Part shown: piece by piece, positions 45,629 through 52,805 of the stretch
How the letters are laid out: each line of letters begins with the position of its first letter
How positions within the stretch are numbered: the first letter of the stretch is position 1
Assembly (NCBI RefSeq): GCF_019636135.1
Contig: NZ_JAHBYD010000033.1
Location: 1 to 53,756 of the forward strand
DNA length: 53,756 bases
Source of the DNA: Phenylobacterium sp.
Lineage (GTDB): Bacteria; Pseudomonadota; Alphaproteobacteria; Caulobacterales; Caulobacteraceae
Reading direction: 5' to 3'
Notes under the pieces: generated by a model
Seen by the model: the letters and a program-made list of their open reading frames with translations, nothing else
Told to the model about the DNA's origin: nothing
The model's database searches: none
Made by a program: the position numbers and the translations under genes

Positions 45629-45870
45629 TGGGACGGCGCGATCGCCTGGTTCTGGATCGAGCGGACGGCCTGCCGCGCCTGGTCGACGCGCTTCTGCGCC
45701 GCCTCGGTCTCGGCGCGCATCCTGGCCTGCATCTCAGCGGTGCGCTGGACCGGCTCGTGCCCGAACGGCGCCGGCGAGCGGTCGCCCAGCCCCTGCGGCC
45801 AGACGAGCGCCAGCGCCACCGCGGCGATCGCGCCGACGACGAGCAGGCCCAGGTAGAAGCGGTCGAACAT
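45625..45870 (-). CDS. Small membrane-anchored coiled-coil protein
   Basis: An 81-residue protein starting MFDRFYLGLLVVGAIAAVAL, with one membrane helix then a polar region GDRSPAPFGHEPVQRT and a predicted coiled coil (AEMQARMRAETEAAQKRVDQ). Its stop overlaps the kdsD start (ATGA), so the two are translated together. No known family is recognised. Upstream in-frame codons to 46143 lie antisense to gpmA and are not coding. Confidence 0.75.
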   Translation of the reverse strand: MFDRFYLGLLVVGAIAAVALALVWPQGLGDRSPAPFGHEPVQRTAEMQARMRAETEAAQKRVDQARQAVRSIQNQAIAPSQ

Positions 45871-45952
45871 CGCCCCGCTATAGCCCGCGCCGGGTTGACG
45901 GGGTAGGCCCCGGCGCCCTAGCCCGACGCTCCCGACCAGAGGAGCCGCCGCC

Positions 45953-46663
45953 TTGCCGACCCTGATCCTGCTGCGCCATGGCCAGAGCCAGTGGAACCTG
46001 GAGGACCGCTTCACCGGCTGGGTGGACGTCGACCTGACCGCCCAGGGCGAGGCCGAGGCGAAGAAGGGCGGCGAGCTGATCAAGGCCGCCGGAATCGCCA
46101 TCGACCGGGTGTTCACCTCGGTGCTGACGCGCGCGATCCGCACCTCGTGGCTGGCGCTGCACGCCGCCGGCCAGGCCTATGTGCCCGAGGTGAAGGACTG
46201 GCGGCTGAACGAGCGCCACTACGGCGGCCTGACCGGCCTCAACAAGACCGAGACGGCCGCCCGGCACGGCGCCGACCAGGTGAAGGTCTGGCGGCGCAGC
46301 TACGACATCCCGCCGCCCGAGATGGCGCCCGGCGGCGCGTTCGATTTCTCGAAGGACCGCCGCTATGCGGGCCTGGACCTGCCCTCGACCGAGAGCTTGG
46401 CCACGACGCTGGTGCGGGTCGAGCCCTACTGGAACGCCGACATCGCGCCGCGCCTGAAGGCGGGCGAGACGCTGCTGGTGGCCGCGCACGGCAACTCGCT
46501 GCGCGCCATCGTGAAGCTGCTGTTCGGCGTGTCGGACGACGACATCGTGGGCGTCGAGATCCCCACCGGCAATCCGCTGGTCATCGAGCTGGACGCGAAC
46601 CTGAAGCCGACGGCCGCGCGCTACCTCGACGCCGAAAGGGCCACCGCGGTCCCGCCCCTCTGA
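45953..46663 (+). CDS. gpmA: 2,3-bisphosphoglycerate-dependent phosphoglycerate mutase
   Basis: A 236-residue glycolytic enzyme. The active-site RHGQSQWNLEDRFTGWVDVD holds the phosphohistidine (H8). Glu in LNERHYGGLTGLNKTE and the second His in VAAHGNSLRAIVK complete the site. It interconverts 3- and 2-phosphoglycerate. The start is TTG at 45953 after AGAGGAG. No ATG is near and the family motif begins six residues later, so TTG is well supported. The small membrane protein and kdsD genes are divergent. Confidence 0.95.
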   Translation: MPTLILLRHGQSQWNLEDRFTGWVDVDLTAQGEAEAKKGGELIKAAGIAIDRVFTSVLTRAIRTSWLALHAAGQAYVPEVKDWRLNERHYGGLTGLNKTETAARHGADQVKVWRRSYDIPPPEMAPGGAFDFSKDRRYAGLDLPSTESLATTLVRVEPYWNADIAPRLKAGETLLVAAHGNSLRAIVKLLFGVSDDDIVGVEIPTGNPLVIELDANLKPTAARYLDAERATAVPPL

Positions 46664-46803
46664 ACGCCGACCGGGGGCGTGTCCTCCGCTGGCGGGCTTC
46701 TTTCCGCTCTTGCAGTCGCCGACACGTCTTGAACGGCCGACGCCTTCCGCGCGATGTCGCGGCGGACTTCACCTCCCGCGCCGCAGGCCTCATGTTGCGG
46801 CGC

Positions 46804-47253
46804 ATGACCGATGAAGACGCCATGCGCCGCGCCATCGCGCTCGCCGCCACCCACGTCGGCCTGACAGCCGAGAACCCGTCCGTCGGCTGCGTGATCGTGA
46901 ACGGCGGCGAGGTGGTGGGCGAGGGCGTCACCGGCGAGGGCGGACGCCCCCACGCCGAGGAGGTGGCGCTGGCCCGGGCCGGCGGGCGGGCGCGCGGCGG
47001 CGTCGCCTACGTGACCCTGGAACCCTGCGCCCGGCGGTCGGCCGGCGGCGTCCCGTGCAGCACGCGGCTGGCCGACGCCGGCGTGGCCCGCGTGGTCTTC
47101 GCATGCGCCGACCCGTCGGTCTTCGCCGGCGGTCACGGCGCGCAGCGGTTGAGCGATGCCGGCGTCACCGTAGACCAGGGGTTGATGGCCCGGGAGGCCG
47201 CCGCGCTCCTGGGCGGGTACGCGCCGGCCAGGCCCTTGGAAAGCCTCCGTTAA
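46804..47253 (+). CDS. Stand-alone RibD-type deaminase domain
   Basis: A 149-residue cytidine-deaminase-fold protein. The zinc site is HAEE (H50, E52) with C75 and C85 in EPCARRSAGGVPC, and NPSVGCVIVNG near residue 24 resembles the RibD N-domain. A reductase domain as in bifunctional RibD is absent. The Cys-Cys spacing is one residue longer than the usual PCxHxGxTPPC. It could be a monofunctional pyrimidine deaminase or have another substrate. ATG 46804 is used because upstream codons look non-coding. Confidence 0.82.
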   Translation: MTDEDAMRRAIALAATHVGLTAENPSVGCVIVNGGEVVGEGVTGEGGRPHAEEVALARAGGRARGGVAYVTLEPCARRSAGGVPCSTRLADAGVARVVFACADPSVFAGGHGAQRLSDAGVTVDQGLMAREAAALLGGYAPARPLESLR

Positions 47254-47305
47254 TCGACCGGCCCTAACATGGTTCACAGGTTCTTTTCCCAAAACCTGCC
47301 GGACG

Positions 47306-48580
47306 ATGTCGACCCAAGCCGCCGCCAGCACCCGTTCCCTCGTCCAGGCCCGCCTGACCCAGGCCGAGGTCGACGTCATCTGCGCCAAGCATGACCGCCT
47401 GTGGAGCTCGAAGCCCGGCGGCGCGCGCGCGGTCTTCGCGTTCAAGGACCTGAGCGGGACCGACCTGCACGGCCGCAACCTCTGCGACGCCGACTTCACC
47501 GGCGCGCTGCTGAGCGACTGCGACTTCAAGGGCGCGCGCCTCGACAACGCCACCCTCTTCTGCGCCGACCTGACCAGCGCCGACATGCGCGAGGCCTCGC
47601 TGCGGCGCGCCGACTTGCGCGGCGCCAGCATGCGCAACGTCAACCTGACCGGCGCCGACCTCTTCGAGGCCGACCTGCGCGAAGGCACGCTGGCCGCCGC
47701 CGACCGCCAGTTCGGCTTCCGCAAGCTGGAGGCGGGCGCGCCCAACCTCGGCGAACTGCAGGGCGCGACCCTGGCCGGCGCCAACCTCGAACGCTCGCGC
47801 CTGTCCGGGGCCATCGCGGTGCGGGCCGACTTCACCGACGCGATCCTGAAGGACGCGAAGCTGATCCGCGCCAACCTGAAGCAGGCGTCGCTGGCCGGTG
47901 CGAACCTCTCGGGCGCCGACCTGTCGGGCGCGGACCTCGCCGGGGCCGACCTGCGCGACGCGATCCTGGTGGGCGCGCGGACCGTGGCCTGGAACGTCTC
48001 GGACGCGAACCTGACGGGCGCGCTGACGGACGAGCCGGCCGGCCGCGCGCTCTCGGACCTGCCCTACGACCAGATGATCAGGGACCACGCGCGCTGGTGC
48101 GAGACCGGCGGCGGCGAGGGCAAGCCCTCGTCCTTCGACAACGCCGACCTGCGGGCCCTGGGCTCGATCCGCGGCTACAACCTGACCGCCCTTTCGGCCA
48201 AGGGCGCGACCTTCTACGGCCTCGACATGGAGGGCGTGCAGCTCCAGGGCGCGCATCTGGAAGGCGCGGACCTGCGCAACTGCGTCCTGCGCCGGGCCGA
48301 CCTGCGCGGCGCGCGCCTGGTGGGCGCGAAGCTCTCGGGCGCCGACCTGCGCGAGGCCCAGATGGGTCCGCTGCTGCTGGGCGCCGACCGCGTCCTGCCG
48401 TGCAACCTGACCGGCGCGCAGGTGAAGGGCGCCGACCTCAGCAACGCCGACCTGCGCCACGCCGTCTTCGCCGACGCCGACGTCAGCCGCTCGAACTTCA
48501 CGGGCGCGATGCTGAAGCAGGCCGACTTCAGCCGGGTCTCCCACCGCCAAGGGGCCCGCGGCCTCGACGACGTGATCTGA
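47306..48580 (+). CDS. Pentapeptide-repeat protein 1
   Basis: A 424-residue protein made largely of A(D/N)LxG/x repeats. The repeats include LSGADLSGADLAGADLRDAI and LEGADLRNCVLRRADLRGAR, which form a right-handed quadrilateral beta-helix. Two non-repeat modules interrupt the helix: an N-terminal cap with AEVDVICAKHDRLW and GGARAVF, and a middle one at about 241-278 (YDQMIRDHARWC, then GGGEGKPSSF). No signal peptide is present. A DNA-mimic (MfpA/Qnr-like) or scaffold role is possible for this fold but not shown. The next gene is a paralogue starting 5 nt downstream. Confidence 0.88.
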   Translation: MSTQAAASTRSLVQARLTQAEVDVICAKHDRLWSSKPGGARAVFAFKDLSGTDLHGRNLCDADFTGALLSDCDFKGARLDNATLFCADLTSADMREASLRRADLRGASMRNVNLTGADLFEADLREGTLAAADRQFGFRKLEAGAPNLGELQGATLAGANLERSRLSGAIAVRADFTDAILKDAKLIRANLKQASLAGANLSGADLSGADLAGADLRDAILVGARTVAWNVSDANLTGALTDEPAGRALSDLPYDQMIRDHARWCETGGGEGKPSSFDNADLRALGSIRGYNLTALSAKGATFYGLDMEGVQLQGAHLEGADLRNCVLRRADLRGARLVGAKLSGADLREAQMGPLLLGADRVLPCNLTGAQVKGADLSNADLRHAVFADADVSRSNFTGAMLKQADFSRVSHRQGARGLDDVI

Positions 48581-48585
48581 CGCGG

Positions 48586-49791
48586 ATGGTCCGGCTCCAG
48601 GCGTCGTCGAAGGCGCCGTTCCTCCCGGGCCGCCGAAAGCTCTCCGAGGGCGAACTCGCCATCCTGCTCGACGGCCATGCGCGCCATCTCGCGGGCAGGG
48701 GCGGCAAGCGCGCCTCGCTGCCGTTCGTGGACTTCTCGGGCCTGAACCTGGCGGGCCGCCAGTTGGCGGGCGCAGACTTCACCGGCTCGGTGTTCGACGG
48801 CGCCGAGCTGGCCGGCGCGGACCTCGCGGGCGCGATCCTGGCGGGCTGCGACCTGCGCGGCGCGAACCTCCGCGGCGCCGACCTGCGCAAGGCCGACCTG
48901 CGCGGCGCCTGCCTGCAGGCCGCCAATCTTGCCGGCGCCGACCTCACCGAGGCCGATTTCCGCCCGGGCGTCATCGGCCGCCCGCACCCGACCAAGGGGT
49001 TCCCGTCCATGGTCGAGGAACGCCGCAGCGGCGAGATCGACGGGGCGAACCTCTCCGGCGCGACGCTCGACCGCGCGCAGCTCGACGGACTCTATGCTGC
49101 GGCCGCCGACTTCTCCGACGCCTCGCTGAAGGGCGCGCGGATGCGGGACGCCAACCTGAAGGGCGCGAACTTCACGGGCGCGCTGATGGCCGGCGCGGCG
49201 ATGTCGGGCGCATTGCTGGAGGACGCCGGGTTCGACGGCGCCGACCTCGCCGACGGCGCGCTCGCCGGCGCCCGGACCCACGGCGCCAGGCTGGCCGGCG
49301 CGGCCGAGCCGCCGACCCGCGACGCCATCGCCCGCTCGGTCAGGCTGGTCGAACAGGCCCGCGCCCACTCGGCCTGGGTGACGTCCGGCGGCGCCGAGGG
49401 CGGGCCGGCGCGCCTGGACGAGGCCGACCTGCGCCCCGCCGGCGACGCCCTGAAGGGCCTGCGCCTCACGGCCGTCAGCGCCCGGGGCGCGAACCTCGCC
49501 GGCCTCGACCTCACCGGCGTCCAGTTCCAGGGCGCCAACCTGGAAGGCTGCGATCTGCGGGGCGCGATCCTGCGCGGCGCCGATCTGCGCGGTGTCCGCC
49601 TGATGCGCGCGGACCTGACCCGCGCCGACCTGACCGACGCCGTCCTCTCGCCCCTGGCCTTCGGGGCGGACCGTTCGACGCCCGCCGACCTGACGGGCGC
49701 GCGGCTGCGCTACGCGAAGTTCGACCGGGCCGAGATCGCCGGCGCCATCCTGCGGGACGCCGACACCCGCGGCGCCAGCTTCCCCAAATGA
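48586..49791 (+). CDS. Pentapeptide-repeat protein 2
   Basis: A 401-residue paralogue of the preceding protein. It keeps the same plan: an N-terminal module (LSEGELAILLDGHARHL, GGKRASL), repeats LAGADLAGAILAGCDLRGAN, and a middle module (IARSVRLVEQARAHSAW, then GGAEGGPARLDEADLR). After this come more repeats to the end (LRGADLRGVRLMRADLTRAD). Only 5 nt separate the two genes, so they are co-transcribed, and a 12-bp hairpin follows. The shared modules suggest the two proteins interact or compete. Confidence 0.88.
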   Translation: MVRLQASSKAPFLPGRRKLSEGELAILLDGHARHLAGRGGKRASLPFVDFSGLNLAGRQLAGADFTGSVFDGAELAGADLAGAILAGCDLRGANLRGADLRKADLRGACLQAANLAGADLTEADFRPGVIGRPHPTKGFPSMVEERRSGEIDGANLSGATLDRAQLDGLYAAAADFSDASLKGARMRDANLKGANFTGALMAGAAMSGALLEDAGFDGADLADGALAGARTHGARLAGAAEPPTRDAIARSVRLVEQARAHSAWVTSGGAEGGPARLDEADLRPAGDALKGLRLTAVSARGANLAGLDLTGVQFQGANLEGCDLRGAILRGADLRGVRLMRADLTRADLTDAVLSPLAFGADRSTPADLTGARLRYAKFDRAEIAGAILRDADTRGASFPK

Positions 49792-49794
49792 AGA

Positions 49795-49824
49795 AGGCGG
49801 CGCCCCCGCGAAGGGGCGCCGCCT
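49795..49824 (+). terminator. Hairpin after the pentapeptide genes
   Basis: AGGCGGCGCCCC, loop CGCGAA, GGGGCGCCGCCT is a perfect 12-bp stem 4 nt after the stop. No poly-T follows, so termination strength is uncertain. Confidence 0.55.
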
Positions 49825-49834
49825 CGGTTCACTG

Positions 49835-49945
49835 CCTCCCTGCGGAGCGGGGGAGGGGGCGAAAGCACGCACCGAGCATGATCACGCCCCTTCCACCACG
49901 CCCTCTGCGGGGCGCGGTCCCCCTTCCCCGCGAACGGGGAAGGTA
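49835..49945. repeat. CCTCCCC-type intergenic palindromic element
   Basis: CCTCCCTGCGGAGCGGGGGA at the left and CCCCTTCCACCACGCCCTCT to CCCCGCGAACGGGGAAGG at the right form an imperfect palindrome with inner hairpins. The right part resembles the arms of the 1520-1629 element. It lies between the convergent pentapeptide and hsp20 genes. Confidence 0.65.
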
Positions 49946-49950
49946 GGGCT

Positions 49951-50406
49951 CTACGCGGCCTTTTCGCCTTCGATCAGGGTGCTCTGCGCACCGGTGGTGA
50001 TCGCGACCGTGCGGGGCTTCAGGGCCTCGGGGAGCTCGCGCTTCAGCGAGATCGACAGGAGGCCGTCGGAGAGGTTCGCGTCGGTGACGATCACATAGTC
50101 GGCGAGCTGGAACCGGCGCTCGAAGTTGCGCTCGGCCAGGCCGCGGTGGAGGTACTTCCGGGCTTCGTCGTTGGCGGCCTTGCGGCCGGTCACGGTGAGG
50201 AGGTTCTCCTTCACCTCGACGTTCAGCTCGTCCGGACGGAAGCCGGCCACCGCGATGTCGATGCGGTAGGCGTTCTCGTCGGTGCGTTCGATGTTGTAGG
50301 GCGGATAGCCCGCGGCGCCATCGGCGGCGGCGGTTTCCAGCAGGTTCGCCAGGCGGTCGAAGCCGACGACGGAGCGATAGAGGGGAGCGAAATCGATCGT
50401 ACGCAT
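49951..50406 (-). CDS. Small heat-shock protein, Hsp20/IbpA-like
   Basis: A 151-residue alpha-crystallin domain protein. The start MRTIDFAPLYRSVVGFDRLA matches the IbpA/IbpB N-terminal arm. The core NIERTDENAYRIDIAVAGFR and ENLLTVTGRKAANDEARKYL, then HRGLAERNFERRF, is the conserved domain, and the C-terminal tail is short. It holds unfolded proteins for DnaK/ClpB refolding. ATG 50406 has AAGGA upstream, and this site lies next to a small hairpin that could act as an RNA thermometer. Confidence 0.93.
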   Translation of the reverse strand: MRTIDFAPLYRSVVGFDRLANLLETAAADGAAGYPPYNIERTDENAYRIDIAVAGFRPDELNVEVKENLLTVTGRKAANDEARKYLHRGLAERNFERRFQLADYVIVTDANLSDGLLSISLKRELPEALKPRTVAITTGAQSTLIEGEKAA

Positions 50407-50433
50407 GGGTTCACATCCTTCTTGCAAAGCAAG
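50407..50433 (-). promoter_or_regulatory. Candidate RNA thermometer (ROSE-like) in the hsp20 leader
   Basis: On the minus strand the leader reads CTTGC TTT GCAAG, then AAGGA (ribosome site), then nine bases and ATG. The TTGCT box before the ribosome site fits the short 3' signature of ROSE elements, which control alphaproteobacterial small heat-shock genes. A competing fold pairing TTGCT with AGGA would hide the site at low temperature. Only the last hairpin is recognisable. Confidence 0.4.
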
Positions 50434-50610
50434 GTTGCGTTGTTTGCGTTGGACCTGTGACGACCCGAGATCGGCGTCGCCGGCAGCCCAAGGAGGCCCG
50501 GACATCCGGCGCCTCCGCCCGATCAGTTAGTGGCGGGATCCGGGCGTTCAAGGGCTATCCCGCGACGTTTGCGCAGCCTAGCGTTCCCGGCCCACCCAGG
50601 AGGAAAGCCC

Positions 50611-51447
50611 ATGATCCGCCTCGCCTCGGCCGGCCTCGCCGCCCTCGCGATCGTCGCCGTCGGTCTCCCGGCCCATGCCTTCGACGCGCAGTTGCAGTCG
50701 GTGGTGGCGGGCGCCCAGCGCGCGCCCGAGAACAAGGCCCGCGACGCAGCCCGCAGGCCGGTGGAGACACTCACCTTCTGGGGCCTGAAGCCCCGGCAGA
50801 CGGTGATCGAGATTTCGCCCGGCGGCGGCTACTGGACCGAGATCCTGGCGCCCTACGCCAAGGCCACGGGCGGGACCTATGTCGCCACCGCCGCCGACCT
50901 CGCCAACCCGAGCCTGTCGGACGGCGCAAGGCGCGGCCGCGCGGCGTTCGAGGCGAAGTACGCCGACGAAGGCCGGTACGGGCCGATCCGGTACGTGGAC
51001 TTCGGCGCCCGGTCCGGCCCCCTGGGCGACCCGAACTCCGCCGACCTCGTGATCACCGCCCGCAACATCCACAACTTCCTGATGCAGAACATGCTCGACA
51101 AGGTGCTGAAGGACGCCCACGCCGTGCTGAAGCCCGGCGGCGTCCTGGCCGTCGAGGAGCACCGCTCGGACCCGAAGCCCGAACTGCCGGGCGTGAGCAA
51201 CGGCTACGTCGCGACGGCGACGGTGATCGCGGCGGCCGAGAAGGCGGGCTTCCGGCTGGCCTCCACGTCCGAGATCAACGCCAACCCGAAGGACACCAAG
51301 GACCATCCGTTCGGCGTGTGGACCCTGCCGCCGTCGCGCCAGAGCGCGCCCGGCGGCCAGCCCGCCGATCCCAACTTCGACCGCGCCAGGTACGACGCCA
51401 TCGGCGAGTCCGACCGCATGACGCTGACCTTCGTGAAGGCCGGCTGA
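50611..51447 (+). CDS. Exported class I methyltransferase-like protein 1 (COG4798-like)
   Basis: A 278-residue protein. A clear Sec signal peptide (MIRLASAGLAALAIVAVGLP then AHA) precedes a Rossmann-type methyltransferase domain. The SAM-site region is TVIEISPGGGYWTEILAPYA, with VLKPGGVLAVEEHRSDP typical of class I strand 4-5 and the C-terminal signature INANPKDTKDHPFGVWTLPP. Although annotated as methyltransferases, such proteins are predicted to be periplasmic, where SAM is not expected. The activity is therefore uncertain. AGGAGG precedes ATG 50611. A paralogue follows. Confidence 0.85.
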   Translation: MIRLASAGLAALAIVAVGLPAHAFDAQLQSVVAGAQRAPENKARDAARRPVETLTFWGLKPRQTVIEISPGGGYWTEILAPYAKATGGTYVATAADLANPSLSDGARRGRAAFEAKYADEGRYGPIRYVDFGARSGPLGDPNSADLVITARNIHNFLMQNMLDKVLKDAHAVLKPGGVLAVEEHRSDPKPELPGVSNGYVATATVIAAAEKAGFRLASTSEINANPKDTKDHPFGVWTLPPSRQSAPGGQPADPNFDRARYDAIGESDRMTLTFVKAG

Positions 51448-51451
51448 GGCG

Positions 51452-51495
51452 CGCGATCTCCGCGGTTCAAACGGACGACGCCTGCGGCGTTCCGG
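51452..51495. repeat. Solo fragment of the 11152-11336 palindrome
   Basis: GCGATCTCCGCGGTTCAAACGGACGAC-type sequence matches the inner right arm of the 185-bp element (CGATCTCCGCGGTTCGAATGACGGC). It lies between the two methyltransferase genes without a matching left arm, so it looks like a degraded or half unit. Confidence 0.55.
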
Positions 51496-51565
51496 GCTTT
51501 GACGCGGGTGGCCTCAGCGGTTAGCCCTGCCGCGGGGGGTGTTCGCGAGAGGGGTTCGCGCGCCC

Positions 51566-52414
51566 ATGATCACCGTCTCCCGCCGCACGCTCATCACGGG
51601 CGCCGTCGCCGTGGCCGGCTGCCAGGACAGGCCCGCGAAGCCCGCGCCGCCGAACACGATCGCCGCCGCGGTCGCAGGGCCCTGGCGCCCGCCCGCCGAC
51701 CGGGCGCGCGACCGCTTCCGTCACCCTGCCGAGAGCTTGGCGTTCTGGGGCCTGAAGCCCGGTGCGACCGTGGTCGAGTTCTGGCCGGGCGCCGGCTGGT
51801 ACACCGAGATCCTGGCGCCGTTCCTGGCCGCGACGAACGGCCGGCTCTATGCCGCGCACATGCAACTGGGCGACGCCGCCGACGCCTCCGCGCGCGACGT
51901 GGTGCAGGCGTTCCGGACCCACTTCGCCGACGAGAAGCTCTACGGCAAGATCGAACTCACCGCCTTCGGCCCGACCAGCGGGCCGGTCGCGCCGGCGGGC
52001 GGCGCCGACCTCGTCCTCTTCCTGCGCAACCTGCACAACTGGATGGCGGCGGGGATCGCGGAGAAGGCGTTCCGCGACGCCTTCCTGGCGCTGAAGCCCG
52101 GCGGCGTGCTGGGTGTCGAGGAACATCGCGCCGCGCCGGGCGGCGTGCCCGACCTGCTGGCCGAGGACGGCTATGTCGACCAGGCCTACGCCATCCGGCT
52201 GGCGCAGGAGGCGGGTTTCCGGCTGGCCGCGACCAGCGAGATCAACGCCAACCCGAAGGACACCCGCGACCACCCGTTCGGCGTATGGACCCTGCCGCCG
52301 GTGCGCCGTTCGTCGCCGCGCGGCGCGGCGTTCGACCCGGGCTTCGACCACACGAAGTACGACGCCATCGGCGAGAGCGACCGAATGACGCTGAAGTTCG
52401 TCAAACCGGACTGA
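51566..52414 (+). CDS. Exported class I methyltransferase-like protein 2 (Tat/lipoprotein signal)
   Basis: A 282-residue paralogue of the preceding protein. Its N-terminus MITVSRRTLITGAVAVAGC combines a twin-arginine pattern (SRRTLI) with a lipobox-like VAGC, so it could be a Tat-exported lipoprotein. The SAM-site region reads TVVEFWPGAGWYTEILAPFL. ALKPGGVLGVEEHRAAPGG and INANPKDTRDHPFGVWTLPP are shared with paralogue 1. The two probably arose by duplication but use different export routes, which would suit cofactor loading in the cytoplasm before export. Activity and substrate are unknown. Confidence 0.83.
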   Translation: MITVSRRTLITGAVAVAGCQDRPAKPAPPNTIAAAVAGPWRPPADRARDRFRHPAESLAFWGLKPGATVVEFWPGAGWYTEILAPFLAATNGRLYAAHMQLGDAADASARDVVQAFRTHFADEKLYGKIELTAFGPTSGPVAPAGGADLVLFLRNLHNWMAAGIAEKAFRDAFLALKPGGVLGVEEHRAAPGGVPDLLAEDGYVDQAYAIRLAQEAGFRLAATSEINANPKDTRDHPFGVWTLPPVRRSSPRGAAFDPGFDHTKYDAIGESDRMTLKFVKPD

Positions 52415-52487
52415 CGGCGGTCACGACGTGTTTACACGCGGGACGCGTGCGGCGAAGCTCGCCTGATTCACGAGAGCCGATGGGGAC

Positions 52488-52796
52488 ATGGCCACTCTTG
52501 AGGAGCTGACCGACAGGATCCGCCGCGCCGCGGAGTCCGGGGACGGGCTCTCCCGCTCCGTCACGCTCGACCTGAAGGGCGAGGGCTACATCCACGTGGC
52601 CGGCGCAACCGTGACCAACGCGGCCGCGCCCGCGGACCTGACCGTCCGCATCAGCCGCGCCGACCTCGTGAAGCTGGGCAAGGGCGAGCTCAACCCCATG
52701 AGCGCGGTGATGACGGGGCGCATGAAGCTCTCGGACATGGGGCTCGCCATGAGCCTGACGTCCGAGATCCAGGCCCTCTTCGAGCGGGCGGTCTAG
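52488..52796 (+). CDS. SCP2 sterol-carrier domain protein
   Basis: A 102-residue single SCP2 domain. Strands such as SVTLDLKGEGYIHVAGATVT, then ADLTVRISRADLVKLGKGEL, and the hallmark NPMSAVMTGRMKLSDMG are seen. It forms a hydrophobic pocket for lipids or acyl-CoA. It stands alone in the cytoplasm with no fused enzyme. A lysophospholipase-like gene starts 9 nt after the stop, suggesting joint lipid metabolism. Confidence 0.9.
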   Translation: MATLEELTDRIRRAAESGDGLSRSVTLDLKGEGYIHVAGATVTNAAAPADLTVRISRADLVKLGKGELNPMSAVMTGRMKLSDMGLAMSLTSEIQALFERAV

Positions 52797-52805
52797 AGCC
52801 TCCCG

